NCBI RefSeq assembly: GCF_051020955.1
Contig: NC_135013.1
Location: 38,873,087 to 38,937,086 of the forward strand
Source of the DNA: Megalopta genalis
Taxonomy: Eukaryota; Arthropoda; Insecta; Hymenoptera; Halictidae
DNA length: 64,000 nucleotides
Direction: 5' to 3'
The notes below the pieces were generated by a model. It had not been told where the DNA came from, did no database searches, and saw only the letters and a program-made list of their open reading frames with translations. Both the position numbers and the translations under genes were made by a program. Shown here in pieces: positions 48,471-58,380 of the stretch. Position 1 is the stretch's first letter. Each line of letters begins with the position of its first letter.

Positions 48471-49290
48471 GTAAGACGGACGAGCAAACGAACGAACGGA
48501 TGGATGGGCGGCTGGCAGGCAGGAAAGACGAGAAGCAGAGAATGCACCGGCTCGGCGAAGAGAGGAAGGAGAGGAGCGGAGGCAGCGTTCATTTGCGACG
48601 CGGCGGTAACACGCTGCTGCATCTATTCATACACAGCCTCGTGTCGGGTGTGCAACCACGTAAACGGGGCGCAGCTTGCATGTATCCGGCGTCGACGGGA
48701 GAAGAACCGCACGACAGAGAGAAGAGAGCGTGGAGAAGAAAAAGATAGCCTCGGCAACAGTGGCCACTTGTACGTCGATCCTCGTCTGGCGATCGCGTCT
48801 CCTCGCGTTCCCCCTGCGACCCTCCGCGTGCCTCTCTGTCCCCCCCGGGCCGCGGGGGCGGCGGAGGACGCCAGGAGAGACATCCAAGAAGGGTGAGACC
48901 GAGACACGAGACCGAGAGCGAGATCGCACGATAATTGGAAGAGGAAGCTGCTCGGAGAGGCGAGCGGGAGAGACAGAGAGGAGAGGAGCGCAGGTGGAGG
49001 CGCTGTTCGATGGTTGGTGGGGGCCGGAGGTGGTGGTGGAGCCCCCTCGGAGGGTGGAGGATGAGGTGCGGGGGAGTTGGAGGTGGTTACCATGGCTACC
49101 TCAAACCGCAGCCGCCGCCACCGACGATGCGAGAGGTGTCACTGACTCCTGGCTAAGCTACCACGCACCCATACACCTGTGCCGCAAGCACACCGGCGCA
49201 GCTCTGCTACTGGTGCTGGTACGCATCGCGAGATAATGCGTGTGGAGTACCTTCTCGGTGTGTTCGCTCTGGCACTGCCGCGTTCCCGCC

Positions 49291-49333
49291 GCCTCCGCTC
49301 TGCCTCCGCTGCCTCCGCTCTGCCTCCGCTGCC
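49291..49333. repeat. 20-bp tandem (gcctccgctctgcctccgct)x2
   Basis: Two perfect 20-bp units plus three bases, each unit itself a near-duplicate of a 10-mer. Confidence 0.93.
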
Positions 49334-49788
49334 GTGGCTGCACAGCCTCGTAACGAATTTCGTCTTTGGTCCGTCAAACGTGTGATCCCCATTTAAATAT
49401 CGGCCGAGGTGTCGGGGTGGCACTCGGCGCGGCGTTCGAAGTTCTCCAGAATATTTCGCGGGGCTCTCGAGAACAGAAGGAACTTTGCCAGATGTATTTC
49501 TCATTAAATTTCGCCGCGGCCCAGATCAAACTCTATTTTTTCCCTCGATTTTATCGAAGGCCATCTTGTTGCCGACACCGGCGCGCTCGCGAGCGTGGCG
49601 GAGCGCGTGGCGAATGGCCGAGCTGGCATTGTGCGAGTGATCTAACAATCGATCGTCACAACGGACATAAACCCAGACCCTCTCGAGAGAGGTCGACGTG
49701 ACTTAAAAAGACCATCTCGACCAAGAGAGCGGCGAGAAACAAAAGATCCGTCTCTTAACTGCGGCCGTTCGTTCCCTCCCCCCTTTCA

Positions 49789-49829
49789 GTCGTCGTCGTC
49801 GTCGTCGTCGTCGTAGTCGTCGTAGTCGT
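49789..49829. repeat. (TCG)n trinucleotide repeat
   Basis: About thirteen GTC/TCG units with two TAG interruptions near the right end. Confidence 0.95.
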
Positions 49830-50529
49830 TTCTGTCCTCCTTTTCCTTCTTCGCCCTCGACAGGGCGGGAATTAAATTAAGGCTTCCGAAAATAAACTCG
49901 GCGACATTCAATTGTTTCTTGCGGGGGCCGGAACGACACGAGACGGCGGCGGAACGGCGGAACGGCGGTGTCGAGCCTCGTAAAAGATGAGAAACGATCC
50001 AGCAAAATGGCCGACCCGACGATGCTGGACGCTCGTTCCTTGCCAGGGACGGTTATATCGTCGGAGCTTCTTGGAACGCGACGAGAGAAGCAACGGAACG
50101 ATGACAATAATTCCCCTCGATCCGGATCGCGATCGCAAATGACGTCGTTGAAGAGGAAAGCTCGGATGGAGTGTTCGCGAGGGAAGCGAGTTTAAAAGGA
50201 ATCTCGGAATTTCACGTGAAAGCCCGGCAGGAAAAGGAAGAGGTGCACGCGTGGGGGTGGTTACGCCGGTGGCGCGATGCTCTTTCTACGTCTTCGTCGC
50301 TTATCGTGTGTATAGTCCGATTCGCTTCGCGGTCTCCATGGGAACCCACGGAAAAACCTATCGATTCTCCCTTTGGACTCCTCTGAAAGAGAACTCTTTC
50401 AAGAATCCTTTGCCTCGTCCCCTTCCCACGCCTCTCTCATCTCTTCTGGATCTTTTTGGTCTCCTCTTGCCAGGCGGAACGTTCCGCCAGTTCCCAGCAG
50501 GGGCAACTTCTGCTCCCTCTCTTTTTCTC

Positions 50530-50530
50530 T

Positions 50531-50562
<32 letters not shown>
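50530..50562. repeat. (CT)n microsatellite
   Basis: CT run preceded by T-rich interruptions. Confidence 0.93.
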
Positions 50563-50564
<2 letters not shown>

Positions 50565-50751
50565 CGGGTTTGCCGGAGAAGGGAAAAGAATGGAAGAAGC
50601 AAAACGAAGGAAGGAAGAATAGAGAAGGGGCACGGCAACGCCGTTAAAAGAGGTTTATTTCGCTAATAAGGCTGGACTTGTGCTGTGCTTATTGAAACAA
50701 TAAAGAATCAGCCCCCGTGGGCGGAGGGAGGGAACCCTCAAGATGGCGTAC

Positions 50752-50790
50752 CTTCCTGGTCATGCCGTGGATATACCAGAGGTACGTGCA
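50752..50790 (-). CDS. Weak candidate 39-nt exon
   Basis: Minus strand: acceptor ctctgcaaccag| (AG at 50792-50791) and donor CCAGGAAG|gtacgc (GT at 50751-50750). Read in phase 0 it gives CTYLWYIHGMTRK and leaves in phase 0, matching the phase-0 entry of 40922-41031. An alternative acceptor further upstream would make the exon 57 nt (to 50808). The opposite strand also has a donor-like GAG|gtacgt here, so direction is uncertain. No family recognised. Confidence 0.2.
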
Positions 50791-50916
50791 CTGGTTGCAG
50801 AGTGCCGGCTGATCAACTCCCGATGGATTTATCGCCGCGATATTGTGGTTCGCTTTCTCCAGCCTCCCGTGTCTCGGGTTTTTATCGCACTCGGCATCCG
50901 CCATCTGCTTTCCAAC

Positions 50917-50936
50917 GATCTTCGAAATCGAAGATC
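50917..50936. repeat. Perfect 9-bp hairpin
   Basis: GATCTTCGA and TCGAAGATC around AA, followed by a further partial copy (gaagatcc). Confidence 0.55.
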
Positions 50937-51200
50937 CCGAAGATCCTCTTGCGAAGAACCTGACAGCCATCGGTGTTCCTCGGTGATAACGGGCAAAATC
51001 GTTCGCAGATCGCACGGCGGGATTTATCGATGCCTGATTTGGGTTAGCAGTGAAAACGTCGGATTAGAATCACGGGGTCGCGAGTACGCGGGTGCATGTC
51101 AGAGTTTGCGGTGCTCACGTCCCTAATATGCTGCGATATCGCAAGATTTATCGGTTATCGGTTTCGTGCACCGCCCTCGGTGCGGTTCGAGCAGCCTTAC

Positions 51201-51219
51201 CTCCACTTTTTCTCGCCAT
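51201..51219 (-). CDS. Speculative start exon (MARKSG...)
   Basis: A minus-strand ATG (51219-51217) with A at -3 and G at +4 reads MARKSG before AGTGGAG|gtaagg, a very good donor (GT at 51200-51199). The exon leaves in phase 1, and the 110-nt exon at 40922-41031 entered in phase 1 hits a stop, so a direct link between the two is excluded. Alternatively this is an internal exon after a ctgcag or cagcag acceptor. Confidence 0.18.
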
Positions 51220-51766
51220 TTTCGTCACCGATGGGGATCCTGCTGCAGACGTCTATTACACGCGCAGCTCTTTAACATCAAATACTCCTCTGGGACGTTT
51301 TTCAAAGTCGCTTCGATATTAAAGCGTATCCGTTTTACCGCGGCGGCCGGAGTCGCGCAATTTTGCACGCGTAATGACTTCCGCGGAAGAGGTGTTCTCT
51401 GTGTTCGAAATCTAAAAGAAAAGAGAAAAAAAAAGAAAGAAAAGACGGAAGTTCGCGTACGACCGTCAACCCCGGTAATTTTTAACTCGGTCACGTCCCG
51501 CCCGGGAGGTGAAATCGTCAAGTTTTACGTTGGCCCTCCCCCATGAATCCTTCCCTTATCGCCCGGTAACGACCGAACTTCCCTTTTCCGCGACGAGCGG
51601 GACGAGCGGGTTTCTCGCGTAAACGAGTCCCGCGATATCCGAGATACAGCGGAGGATGGTGTGTCTCGTTGAGAATCGATAGAGCTACCCGCCTCGCCGA
51701 GACTACCCCGCGAGACACGAATTCCCGGATTCCATGTCGCCACCCCTAAAAACCCCATCTGCGAGA

Positions 51767-51767
<1 letters not shown>

Positions 51768-51803
<36 letters not shown>
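51768..51803. repeat. (CT)n microsatellite
   Basis: About 17 CT units. Confidence 0.96.
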
Positions 51804-51807
<4 letters not shown>

Positions 51808-52810
51808 CTCGCTCTTTCTTTCTCTCGCGCGCGCCCTCTCTTCCAGTCGTCTCTCTTCTCCAGCCGGCTCTCCCTCGATCCACCCCTTCGGCGGTGCTCC
51901 TCGAGGCGCACCGCATTACCTCTGGACGAGAGGACTCCGAGTATGGAAAGAGAGATCGACCGCGAGCAGCCGAGGAGAGAGGCCGGAGAGAGCACAGGGC
52001 CAGATAGGGAAAACGGGGGAAGGAAAGGGCTGCGGAGAGAGCACAGGCGAGGGCCGAGCACAATGGACCGCCTCGGAGATTCGGAAACGTCGGGACTCGG
52101 GATTCTGAATGGGAGACGGATGAGGAGTCCGCCCCCGACTGGATCCCAGGACAATGCGTCCAGGAAAACGAATGTTAACGCCGACGATAACGCGGAGAGC
52201 CGCGGAGATAGATGGTTTCTCCAGACGGTCGCCTCCCTGACCCCCCCATTAACTTTATCTTAAATGGGCTCGAATTCTCGCTCCAGCTGCCCTCTGGAAT
52301 GCCGCGACTCTATTCAGATTTCTTGCACATTCCGTGCGGCGCGACGCAACGCGCGGCCGAAACGAACAACTTTTCTTTTTTGCATAAAGATCCGAAGCGT
52401 AGCCTTGCTCCAATAAATGCTCTCGCGTGTGTTACAGAGGAACCTTGTGGACGCCTCCCAGCGACCGATGAGGAACGCCTGGAAAACGCGCCACCGGAGG
52501 TACCGTTGGCAGGGGATGCTACCCTTGTTTGATTTCAGGCCGCAGGTCCATCGACGAGCAAGGTAATCGGTGCTATTACTTCGATAATATGTTTGAACGA
52601 GTGTCATCGTTCGAACACCGGGGCTGCGCCCACGGAGCTTCTCCTTATTGGACAACTCGCGCGACCGTCCCCTAATTATTTCAATATACCCGCAATTTAT
52701 GGCGGGTAATTGCGCTTAACGGTCGTGCTCCGTTGTCCGGTATCGTCTTGACAAACAGCGTAAATTGTAACACGTTTATGGACGAACACAGAGGACGATC
52801 GGGGTATTAA

Positions 52811-53051
52811 CACGTTCCGTGCCGAGCTTTTTTTACTCGAATCTTCACACTTTGATATTTTACTAAAACTTGATGTATTACGTGCAATTATTAATTCTCG
52901 TACACATAACAACGTAACAAAAACTTATCAACGCCCATTCTTGCGGTGGAAATTGATTCTTCGGTTCTAAATTTCTTGTAAACAATTTGTTCAGTTCACT
53001 AAGTAAACATGCAAGCGTGTACCATCGATGGTACACGTGGCACGGAACGTG
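52811..53051. mobile_element. piggyBac-like MITE (241 bp)
   Basis: TTAA flanks both sides (52807-52810 and 53052-53055). The ends CACGTTCCGTGCC and GGCACGGAACGTG are a perfect 13-bp inverted repeat. A perfect 20-bp palindrome GTGTACCATCGATGGTACAC (53017-53036) lies 2 bp inside the right end motif. The interior is AT-rich with no coding capacity. Confidence 0.88.
53017..53036. repeat. Perfect 20-bp palindrome at MITE end
   Basis: A perfectly self-complementary 20-mer centred on ATCGAT. It lies at the subterminal position also occupied by palindromes in the other TTAA elements of this window. Confidence 0.9.
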
Positions 53052-53055
53052 TTAA

Positions 53056-54483
53056 CCGTTACTCGAATACCGAGATCTGTCGGACATAAACCTTTTCGTA
53101 TTGCATTTAATCGGAATTGTATGAACGAAATGAATCGAACTTCTGCGAGACACAAGCCGAATTGTCAAGTATAAATCCTTTCGAGAAAACTGATCGTCGC
53201 GATAGCGAGGCAATCCGCTCTAGTACGAACACCGTTCTACAAAGAATGGCGCGGTAAGGGGGTCGATCGGTTGGTTGTTCTGTGAACATCGTGGAGCGGG
53301 CTGCGGCATCGAGGGCTGTCGTCCCTGAAATTCACGATCCGCGATTCAAGGTGGTTCTCCGGGTTGGCGAGGTAGCCATACGCCTTGATATTATAGGGCG
53401 AAAACGGTAAATGGCCCTAATAATGCGAAATCTCGGTAGCCATAAATACGAGCGGACGATATCTGGTCGGTGATCTCGGTGGCATGTCCAGGAGCTGCGT
53501 TGCCGTGTCTCGCGGCGTTGATACCGGCCGGCTGCCCCACACGGTACTCACGTGAGTATCGTGGGTACTGGAAGTACTCACGTCAAGTATGTGCACGGCT
53601 TATCATACCTCTCGCGACCAGTATATGGTCTTCCTGCTCTTTATGCGAATACGTGTAGGACTCGCGATGTGCTCGCGCTCGTTTTCGATGAAAATACTTA
53701 AGCGTCGCGCCGCGTCGTTTCGACGTCGGCCGGGATCCTTTGATCTTTTTCGGCGGGTGCCGCGCGATTTCGCGCGTCCCCGACGACTCGCGGCGATCGC
53801 GAATACTCTGGAACCGAGCCGAAAGAACGGTTTCTCGTTCTGGGAGCTCGATTATGCGACGGAGCCGATTCTCGGACGCGGGAAAAGGGGTCCGAGCCGA
53901 ACTTGTAAACATGTCGCTCGAAGCCAGCCTCGTTACGACCCGCTTCCTACGCGGAGCTCGCATTTCCATTCATTGTTATTCCATAATCCGTGATGAAACA
54001 CGAGGCTGTCCCCGGCGTTGGATGAGAAACGAACGTGTTAACCCGGCTCAAGGGTGGATAGATCGATGAACGGAAGGAAAGCGTACGCGCGGGGACACGC
54101 GGATGGTTATTAAGAACCGACGTGCGCCCGCGCACGCATGAACAATCTTCTCGCGTCCGAGCTGATTGTCCCCGAGATATTGTAATTGTTTTAACAATCG
54201 ATGCTAATAGGCATCCTCGGTATCGCGACATGTACCGACAATTTATCCCTGCCGCGCCGGCAAAAACGATACCGAGCACTCAATTATTTTAAACCGCCGC
54301 GATACTCTCGTAATTTCTGTTCGATCGTCAGTCATCCGTCCTGCAAACTAGTGAATACGATTCTAATCGTTCAAAGGAGAGAAAGACAGTGGAACATTCT
54401 TTTTTATGCAACGTTGGACAGGATATCTTTCGAATTTGTCAAAAGTTTTATTTAGGATTCGGGACTTTATCATATCACTGGTA
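53056..54483. other. Unique sequence, no supported gene
   Basis: A duplicated ggtagccata (53.37 and 53.44 kb) and a perfect palindrome TACTCACGTGAGTA (53545-53558) stand out. The latter contains a CACGTG E-box and donor-like GTGAGTA on both strands. Three donor-like GTGAGTA motifs lie within 40 bp. No exon could be paired with them. Confidence 0.4.
53545..53558. promoter_or_regulatory. CACGTG-centred 14-bp palindrome
   Basis: TACTCACGTGAGTA is perfectly palindromic, with a canonical E-box (CACGTG) at its centre. A partial direct copy AGTACTCACGT follows 25 bp downstream. A bHLH binding role is inference. Confidence 0.3.
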
Positions 54484-54706
54484 CTGTGAATTCTCCCTAA
54501 TCGACGCTCAGCTTGGTAACAAAAATGGACAATTTGGGAAGAGAAGCTACGATTAATCAAGCCTTGCAGCTCGCTTTTATAATTGTTGACAATCGGTAAC
54601 TATAAAAACGAGCCGCAAGGCTCGAGTAATCTTGTACCTTCTCTTCCTAAATCGTCCATTTTTGTGCGCAATCTTAACGCGAATTAGAGATTAGTATGCG
54701 AATTAG
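54484..54706. mobile_element. MITE-A copy 5 (left arm, outer copy)
   Basis: Begins ctgtgaattctccctaatcg after TA (54482-54483). The right end is disturbed by a local duplication (gaattagagattagtatgcgaattag) before TA at 54707-54708. Core arms are intact (GCCTTGCAGCTCGC ... GAGCCGCAAGGCTCG). It matches copy 6 in inverted orientation. Confidence 0.88.
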
Positions 54707-54924
54707 TACTGACTAACTTTTGTTGGAAATATATGTTTGTACGATCTATAATAATCCTCTGGATCTCTATAATAATTAATTGAAAAAGTTAGTCCGTTTA
54801 AGTTTTCATTAACTGAACTTCATAACGTTATATATTATTACAGAACTGTCTGAATTAGCTATTATTTTAGATTTTAAAGCTCTGGGGATTGGAAACTTAT
54901 TAGAAGAAACAAACGATCAAGTTA

Positions 54925-55160
54925 TGAGCCGTTTATTTTGAAAGTGGCATAAGTCACTTTACCGTAATGAAAAGTGGTGATTTTTTAATGTTTATACGAA
55001 ATTATTTATACTGAGAAAAATATCAGTATCCTGAGATAACAAATACAAGTAAATCTTCTCGAAAGTTAGCATCCATATTTTTAAACGTGTTAAAACGCAA
55101 ACCCTTAAATATATCGACTTAAAAACAGTGACTTATGCCACTTTCAAAATAAACGGCTCA
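54925..55160. mobile_element. 236-bp TA-flanked MITE nested in the left arm
   Basis: TA flanks both sides (54923-54924 and 55161-55162). The ends TGAGCCGTTTATTTTGAAAG... are inverted repeats matching over about 34 bp with at most one difference. The matching point in the right arm (about 55.78 kb) is uninterrupted, so this is an insertion that postdates the arm duplication. The near-perfect ends indicate a relatively recent event. Confidence 0.9.
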
Positions 55161-55295
55161 TATGAAAGTTAAAAAAATGATATTATCAATTGTCAGCTAC
55201 AATAAAAACGAGGCTCGTATAATCATATCTTCTCTTCTTAAATTGTTCATTTTTTTATGTACAATTTGAGTGTCAATTAGGGAAAATTTACTGTA

Positions 55296-55635
55296 TTTGC
55301 TTTTACTAGTATTTTGTTTTATTACAATCTGAGACGCACCTGTTTACAGTGCATGATCTTCTTAGAGACTGAAGGAAGGTTGCTTAGTATCCTTGCAACC
55401 CGACGCTCATACTCGCACACTCATGCCTACATACAATGTCTGTATACAATACCTGCGACAAGTGTTGTCGATATGGATTCAGATTTACTGATTTACAGTT
55501 GCATCTATATTTCTTCACGGAATTAACGGGAACCAAAGAACAAAAGCTTTTTTCGATGCTTCAAGAAAATTAGTGATAAATTAATCTGTGAAAGTACAAT
55601 AATGGCAAACAAACATACAATAGGAGATATATATA
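55296..55635. other. Unique loop between inverted arms
   Basis: 340 bp without similarity to the arms. Short frames only. It ends in an ATATAT run beside the right arm. Confidence 0.6.
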
Positions 55636-55637
55636 TA

Positions 55638-56219
55638 CAGTAGATTTTTCCTAATTAACGCTCAGATTATACAAAAAAGTGGGGAATTTAGGAAAAAAAA
55701 ATGCGATATTATTCTCAAATAATCTCGTCTTGAGCCTCGTTTTTATTGTAGTTGAAATCGGTAATGTCAATTTTTTAACTTTCATTCTTGATCGTTTGTT
55801 TCTTCTAATAGGTTTCCAACCCCCGAGGACTTTAAAATCTAAAATAATAGCTACTTCAGACAGTTCTGTAATAAGATATAACGTTATGAAGTTCAGTTAA
55901 TGAAAACTTAAACGAACCAATTCTTTCAATTAATTATTGTAGAGATCTAGAGAATTATTATAGATCGTACAAACGTATATTTCCAACAAAAGTTGGTCAG
56001 TACAGTAATTTCTCCCTAATTCGCGGTCAAATTGCGCACAAAAATGAACAATTTGGGAAGAGAAGGTACGAGATTATTCGAGCCTTGCGTCTCGTTTTCA
56101 CAGTTACCGATTCTCAACAATTATAAAAGCGAGCTGCAAGGCATGATTAATCGTAACTTCTCTTCTCAAATAGTCCATTTTTGTTTCCAAGCTGAGCGTC
56201 GACTAGGGAGAATTTACTG
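55638..56219. mobile_element. Composite element, right arm of large inverted repeat
   Basis: Order: left half of a MITE-A (55638 to about 55770), the spacer in reverse, then a full MITE-A (56003-56219). TA lies at both outer ends (55636-55637 and 56220-56221). It is the inverted partner of 54484-55293 minus its nested insertion. Confidence 0.85.
56003..56219. mobile_element. MITE-A copy 6 (right arm, outer copy)
   Basis: 217 bp, TA on both sides (56001-56002 and 56220-56221). The ends cagtaatttctccctaattc and gactagggagaatttactg are inverted repeats. Confidence 0.9.
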
Positions 56220-56295
56220 TACATGCACGCGTTCACGTTCCTCTCTGTAACTCCGAAACAAAATGTCGCCCGCATTTCGAAGCTGCCGCTTTTAA

Positions 56296-56860
56296 CCTTT
56301 TAGGCACGACGCGCCACTATAGTGGCTTACTCTAGTAGCTCAATCGATCATCGTTTGAATCAAATAATCGTCTTCATATGCATTGTTTCACACTTCTTTT
56401 GTCTTCACATCGATTTACAACAGTCTACAGGGTGTCCCAAAAATGTCTCGCAATCCGGAAATGGCGGGTTCCTCGGATCATTTGAAGCAACTTCTTCCTT
56501 TACAAAAATTTTCTCCGAGGCATCGTTAACGAGTTATTAACGAAAAACAGTGACCAATAAGAATCGAGTACGGCTGACGCGAGGCGGCCCAGCCAACCAG
56601 CGCACGAAGCCCAGTTCCGCTCATTGGCTCGATCGCCTCGCGCCAGCTGAGCTCGCCTCTCATTGGTCACTGTTTTTCGTTAATAACTCGTTAACGGTGC
56701 CTCGGAGAAAATTTTTGTAAAGGAAAAAGTTGCTTCAAATGGCCCGAGGAACCCGTCACTTTCGGATTGCGAGACATTTTTGGGACACCCTGTATATACA
56801 GTATCAGACTCTGCCGTCCAGAGAAATAGCCTCGCGCAGAATTCAGCCGTACCTAAAAGG
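56296..56860. mobile_element. piggyBac-like MITE interrupted by MITE-B
   Basis: TTAA flanks both sides (56292-56295 and 56861-56864). The left end CCTTTTAGGCACG and inverted right end CCTTTTAGGTACG differ at one base. A perfect palindrome GCCACTATAGTGGC (56313-56326) lies just inside the left end. MITE-B copy 2 (56428-56792) is inserted at a TA. Removing it with one TA leaves an original of about 198 bp. Confidence 0.87.
56428..56792. mobile_element. MITE-B copy 2 (365 bp), nested
   Basis: TA flanks both ends (56426-56427 and 56793-56794). The left end CAGGGTGTCCCAAAAATGTC and inverted right end CAGGGTGTCCCAAAAATGTC are identical over 20 bp. It has the same length as copy 1 at 20750-21114 and the opposite orientation, with a few percent mismatches by eye. 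Confidence 0.93.
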
Positions 56861-56864
56861 TTAA

Positions 56865-58380
56865 TTCCAGAAGCTTTAAGCTACCGTTCGGGCCGGGAAT
56901 TTCTGCATCTGCTTGACGCGGCGCAGCGCAGCGGTTCAAAGTACCCACGGTCCCCGAAACCGCGATCTCGGCCGCAGGCTTCGACTCAGCCGATTGCCGA
57001 TCGCGCCCGGTGTTTTGACGTGTCCGAAATTTAGCAGCGGCTTCGTCTTATAAATCGTGGAACGCGACACCATAAAGAACGATGTTAAACATGACGTAAT
57101 TTACGAGTGGTTCGGCAGTATTCCTCTTCGTGAGAGACAGCCGGCTAGCTCAGGCAGGCAGGTAGGCAGCGGAGAGCGTGCGTGTCGTGGCAATTCTTTC
57201 CGCGGCCGAGGCAAAAATACGTTCGTGGGTTCTTTTATACCACCCTCCTCCGAAGACAATCTCGATGTCTCCGGTCGCGGTGTGGCGTGTCGTGGTGGAC
57301 ATCACCCTCCTCCCGTCGGGTGGAGAGTGCTTCGGAAGGGTGTAGCGTGTCCGGTATCTCTAGCTGGGATCGCAAGAGACATTTCGTCCCCCCCAAGAAG
57401 TCAGTTCAGCTCCCACAAATGACCATCGCCGACCACCACCACCGTTCCCGACGCTGTCACGTAGGCCCCGGCACGAAGCTACCCCTATTTCGCCATCAAC
57501 CCCCTCCCCCTTCTTCGACCCTCCTCGCTGGCTTTCGTATCTTCCAGCGGCGTTGTGCAACGCTCGCGGAGATGAAACGATAAACGAATTTATTATGCTC
57601 GAATGAACGAAAACGAGTGTCCTTAGCCGGTAAAACGTCGTCCGCGATTTATGCCCGGCTGGATGGAAAAGCCGCGATTATTCTGTTACGCTCGGAGCCG
57701 ATCCGTCGGAACGCGTGCACGCGGTTCTTTCGAAGTTTTTAACGAAGCTCGCGCGAAGAGGGTCGGGCGCGATGTTTATCGCGCGAACGAGAAACAACGG
57801 GACGAGAACGAAGGGATCTCGCTACGAAACGGAAGGTTTGCTCCGAGTTGTTATGTCTGACCGGAGAACACCGAGGTTCTCCGGTTCGATTCGGAACCGT
57901 GTAAGTACAACGGTGACAAATACTTGGGTCCGCACCGACTCGCGTTCGCGGCTCGGCCAACGTTCGAGTTTGACGTTTCATCTACGCTCGCCGCGATTAA
58001 ACATTAAATATTTGCCCGATACCAACGGCCGCTCTCCTTCCCGGCAATCGGCCCGTTGCCGCAACAAGCGTTATATAACGATACGCGGACTTCGAATCGA
58101 GTCGTAAAACGACTACCGTTGAACTTCTTAATCTACGGAACAGCTGCGACCGCCGCGATAGCGAATTATAATTCTTTTTTTACAAGATCCGTAAATACGC
58201 GATCCGTCTGGAAACCAGTAAACCGCCATCTGTTGTGAGAACTTTACGGTAGAGCGTAGAAAGAACGGATAAAATTATATTTTGGAAATTCAATTTTTGA
58301 TAGAAAGGATACAATCTTTTTTTGTGTTTTTTTATAATAGTTAACGGATGGGTTTGCTCAAATTTCAACGTTGCGAATAC
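56865..58380. other. CpG-rich unique sequence, no supported gene
   Basis: Open frames of 121-133 codons overlap in several phases. A plus-strand donor-like CGT|gtaagtac lies at 57900. A motif CGCCATCTGTTGTGAGAA (58208-58225), related to the CTCF-like motifs at 59.5 kb, is present. Confidence 0.4.

Larger units (their letters stand above)
48471..52810. other. CpG-rich non-coding sequence, weak exon candidates only
   Basis: Contains a 20-bp tandem, a TCG repeat, CT repeats and a perfect hairpin (50917-50936), listed separately where useful. Two weak minus-strand exon candidates are listed at 50.75 and 51.20 kb. A 66-codon frame at 52063-52263 begins with CACAATGG context but has no supporting splice signal. 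Confidence 0.4.
54484..55293. mobile_element. Composite element, left arm of large inverted repeat
   Basis: Order: a full MITE-A, a 216-bp spacer, an inserted 236-bp element, then the right half of another MITE-A ending at 55293. TA lies outside both ends (54482-54483 and 55294-55295). Without the insertion and its duplicated TA the unit is about 572 bp and is the reverse complement, with scattered mismatches, of 55638-56219. The unit therefore has MITE-A termini at both ends and could have moved as one composite. No coding capacity. Confidence 0.85.
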
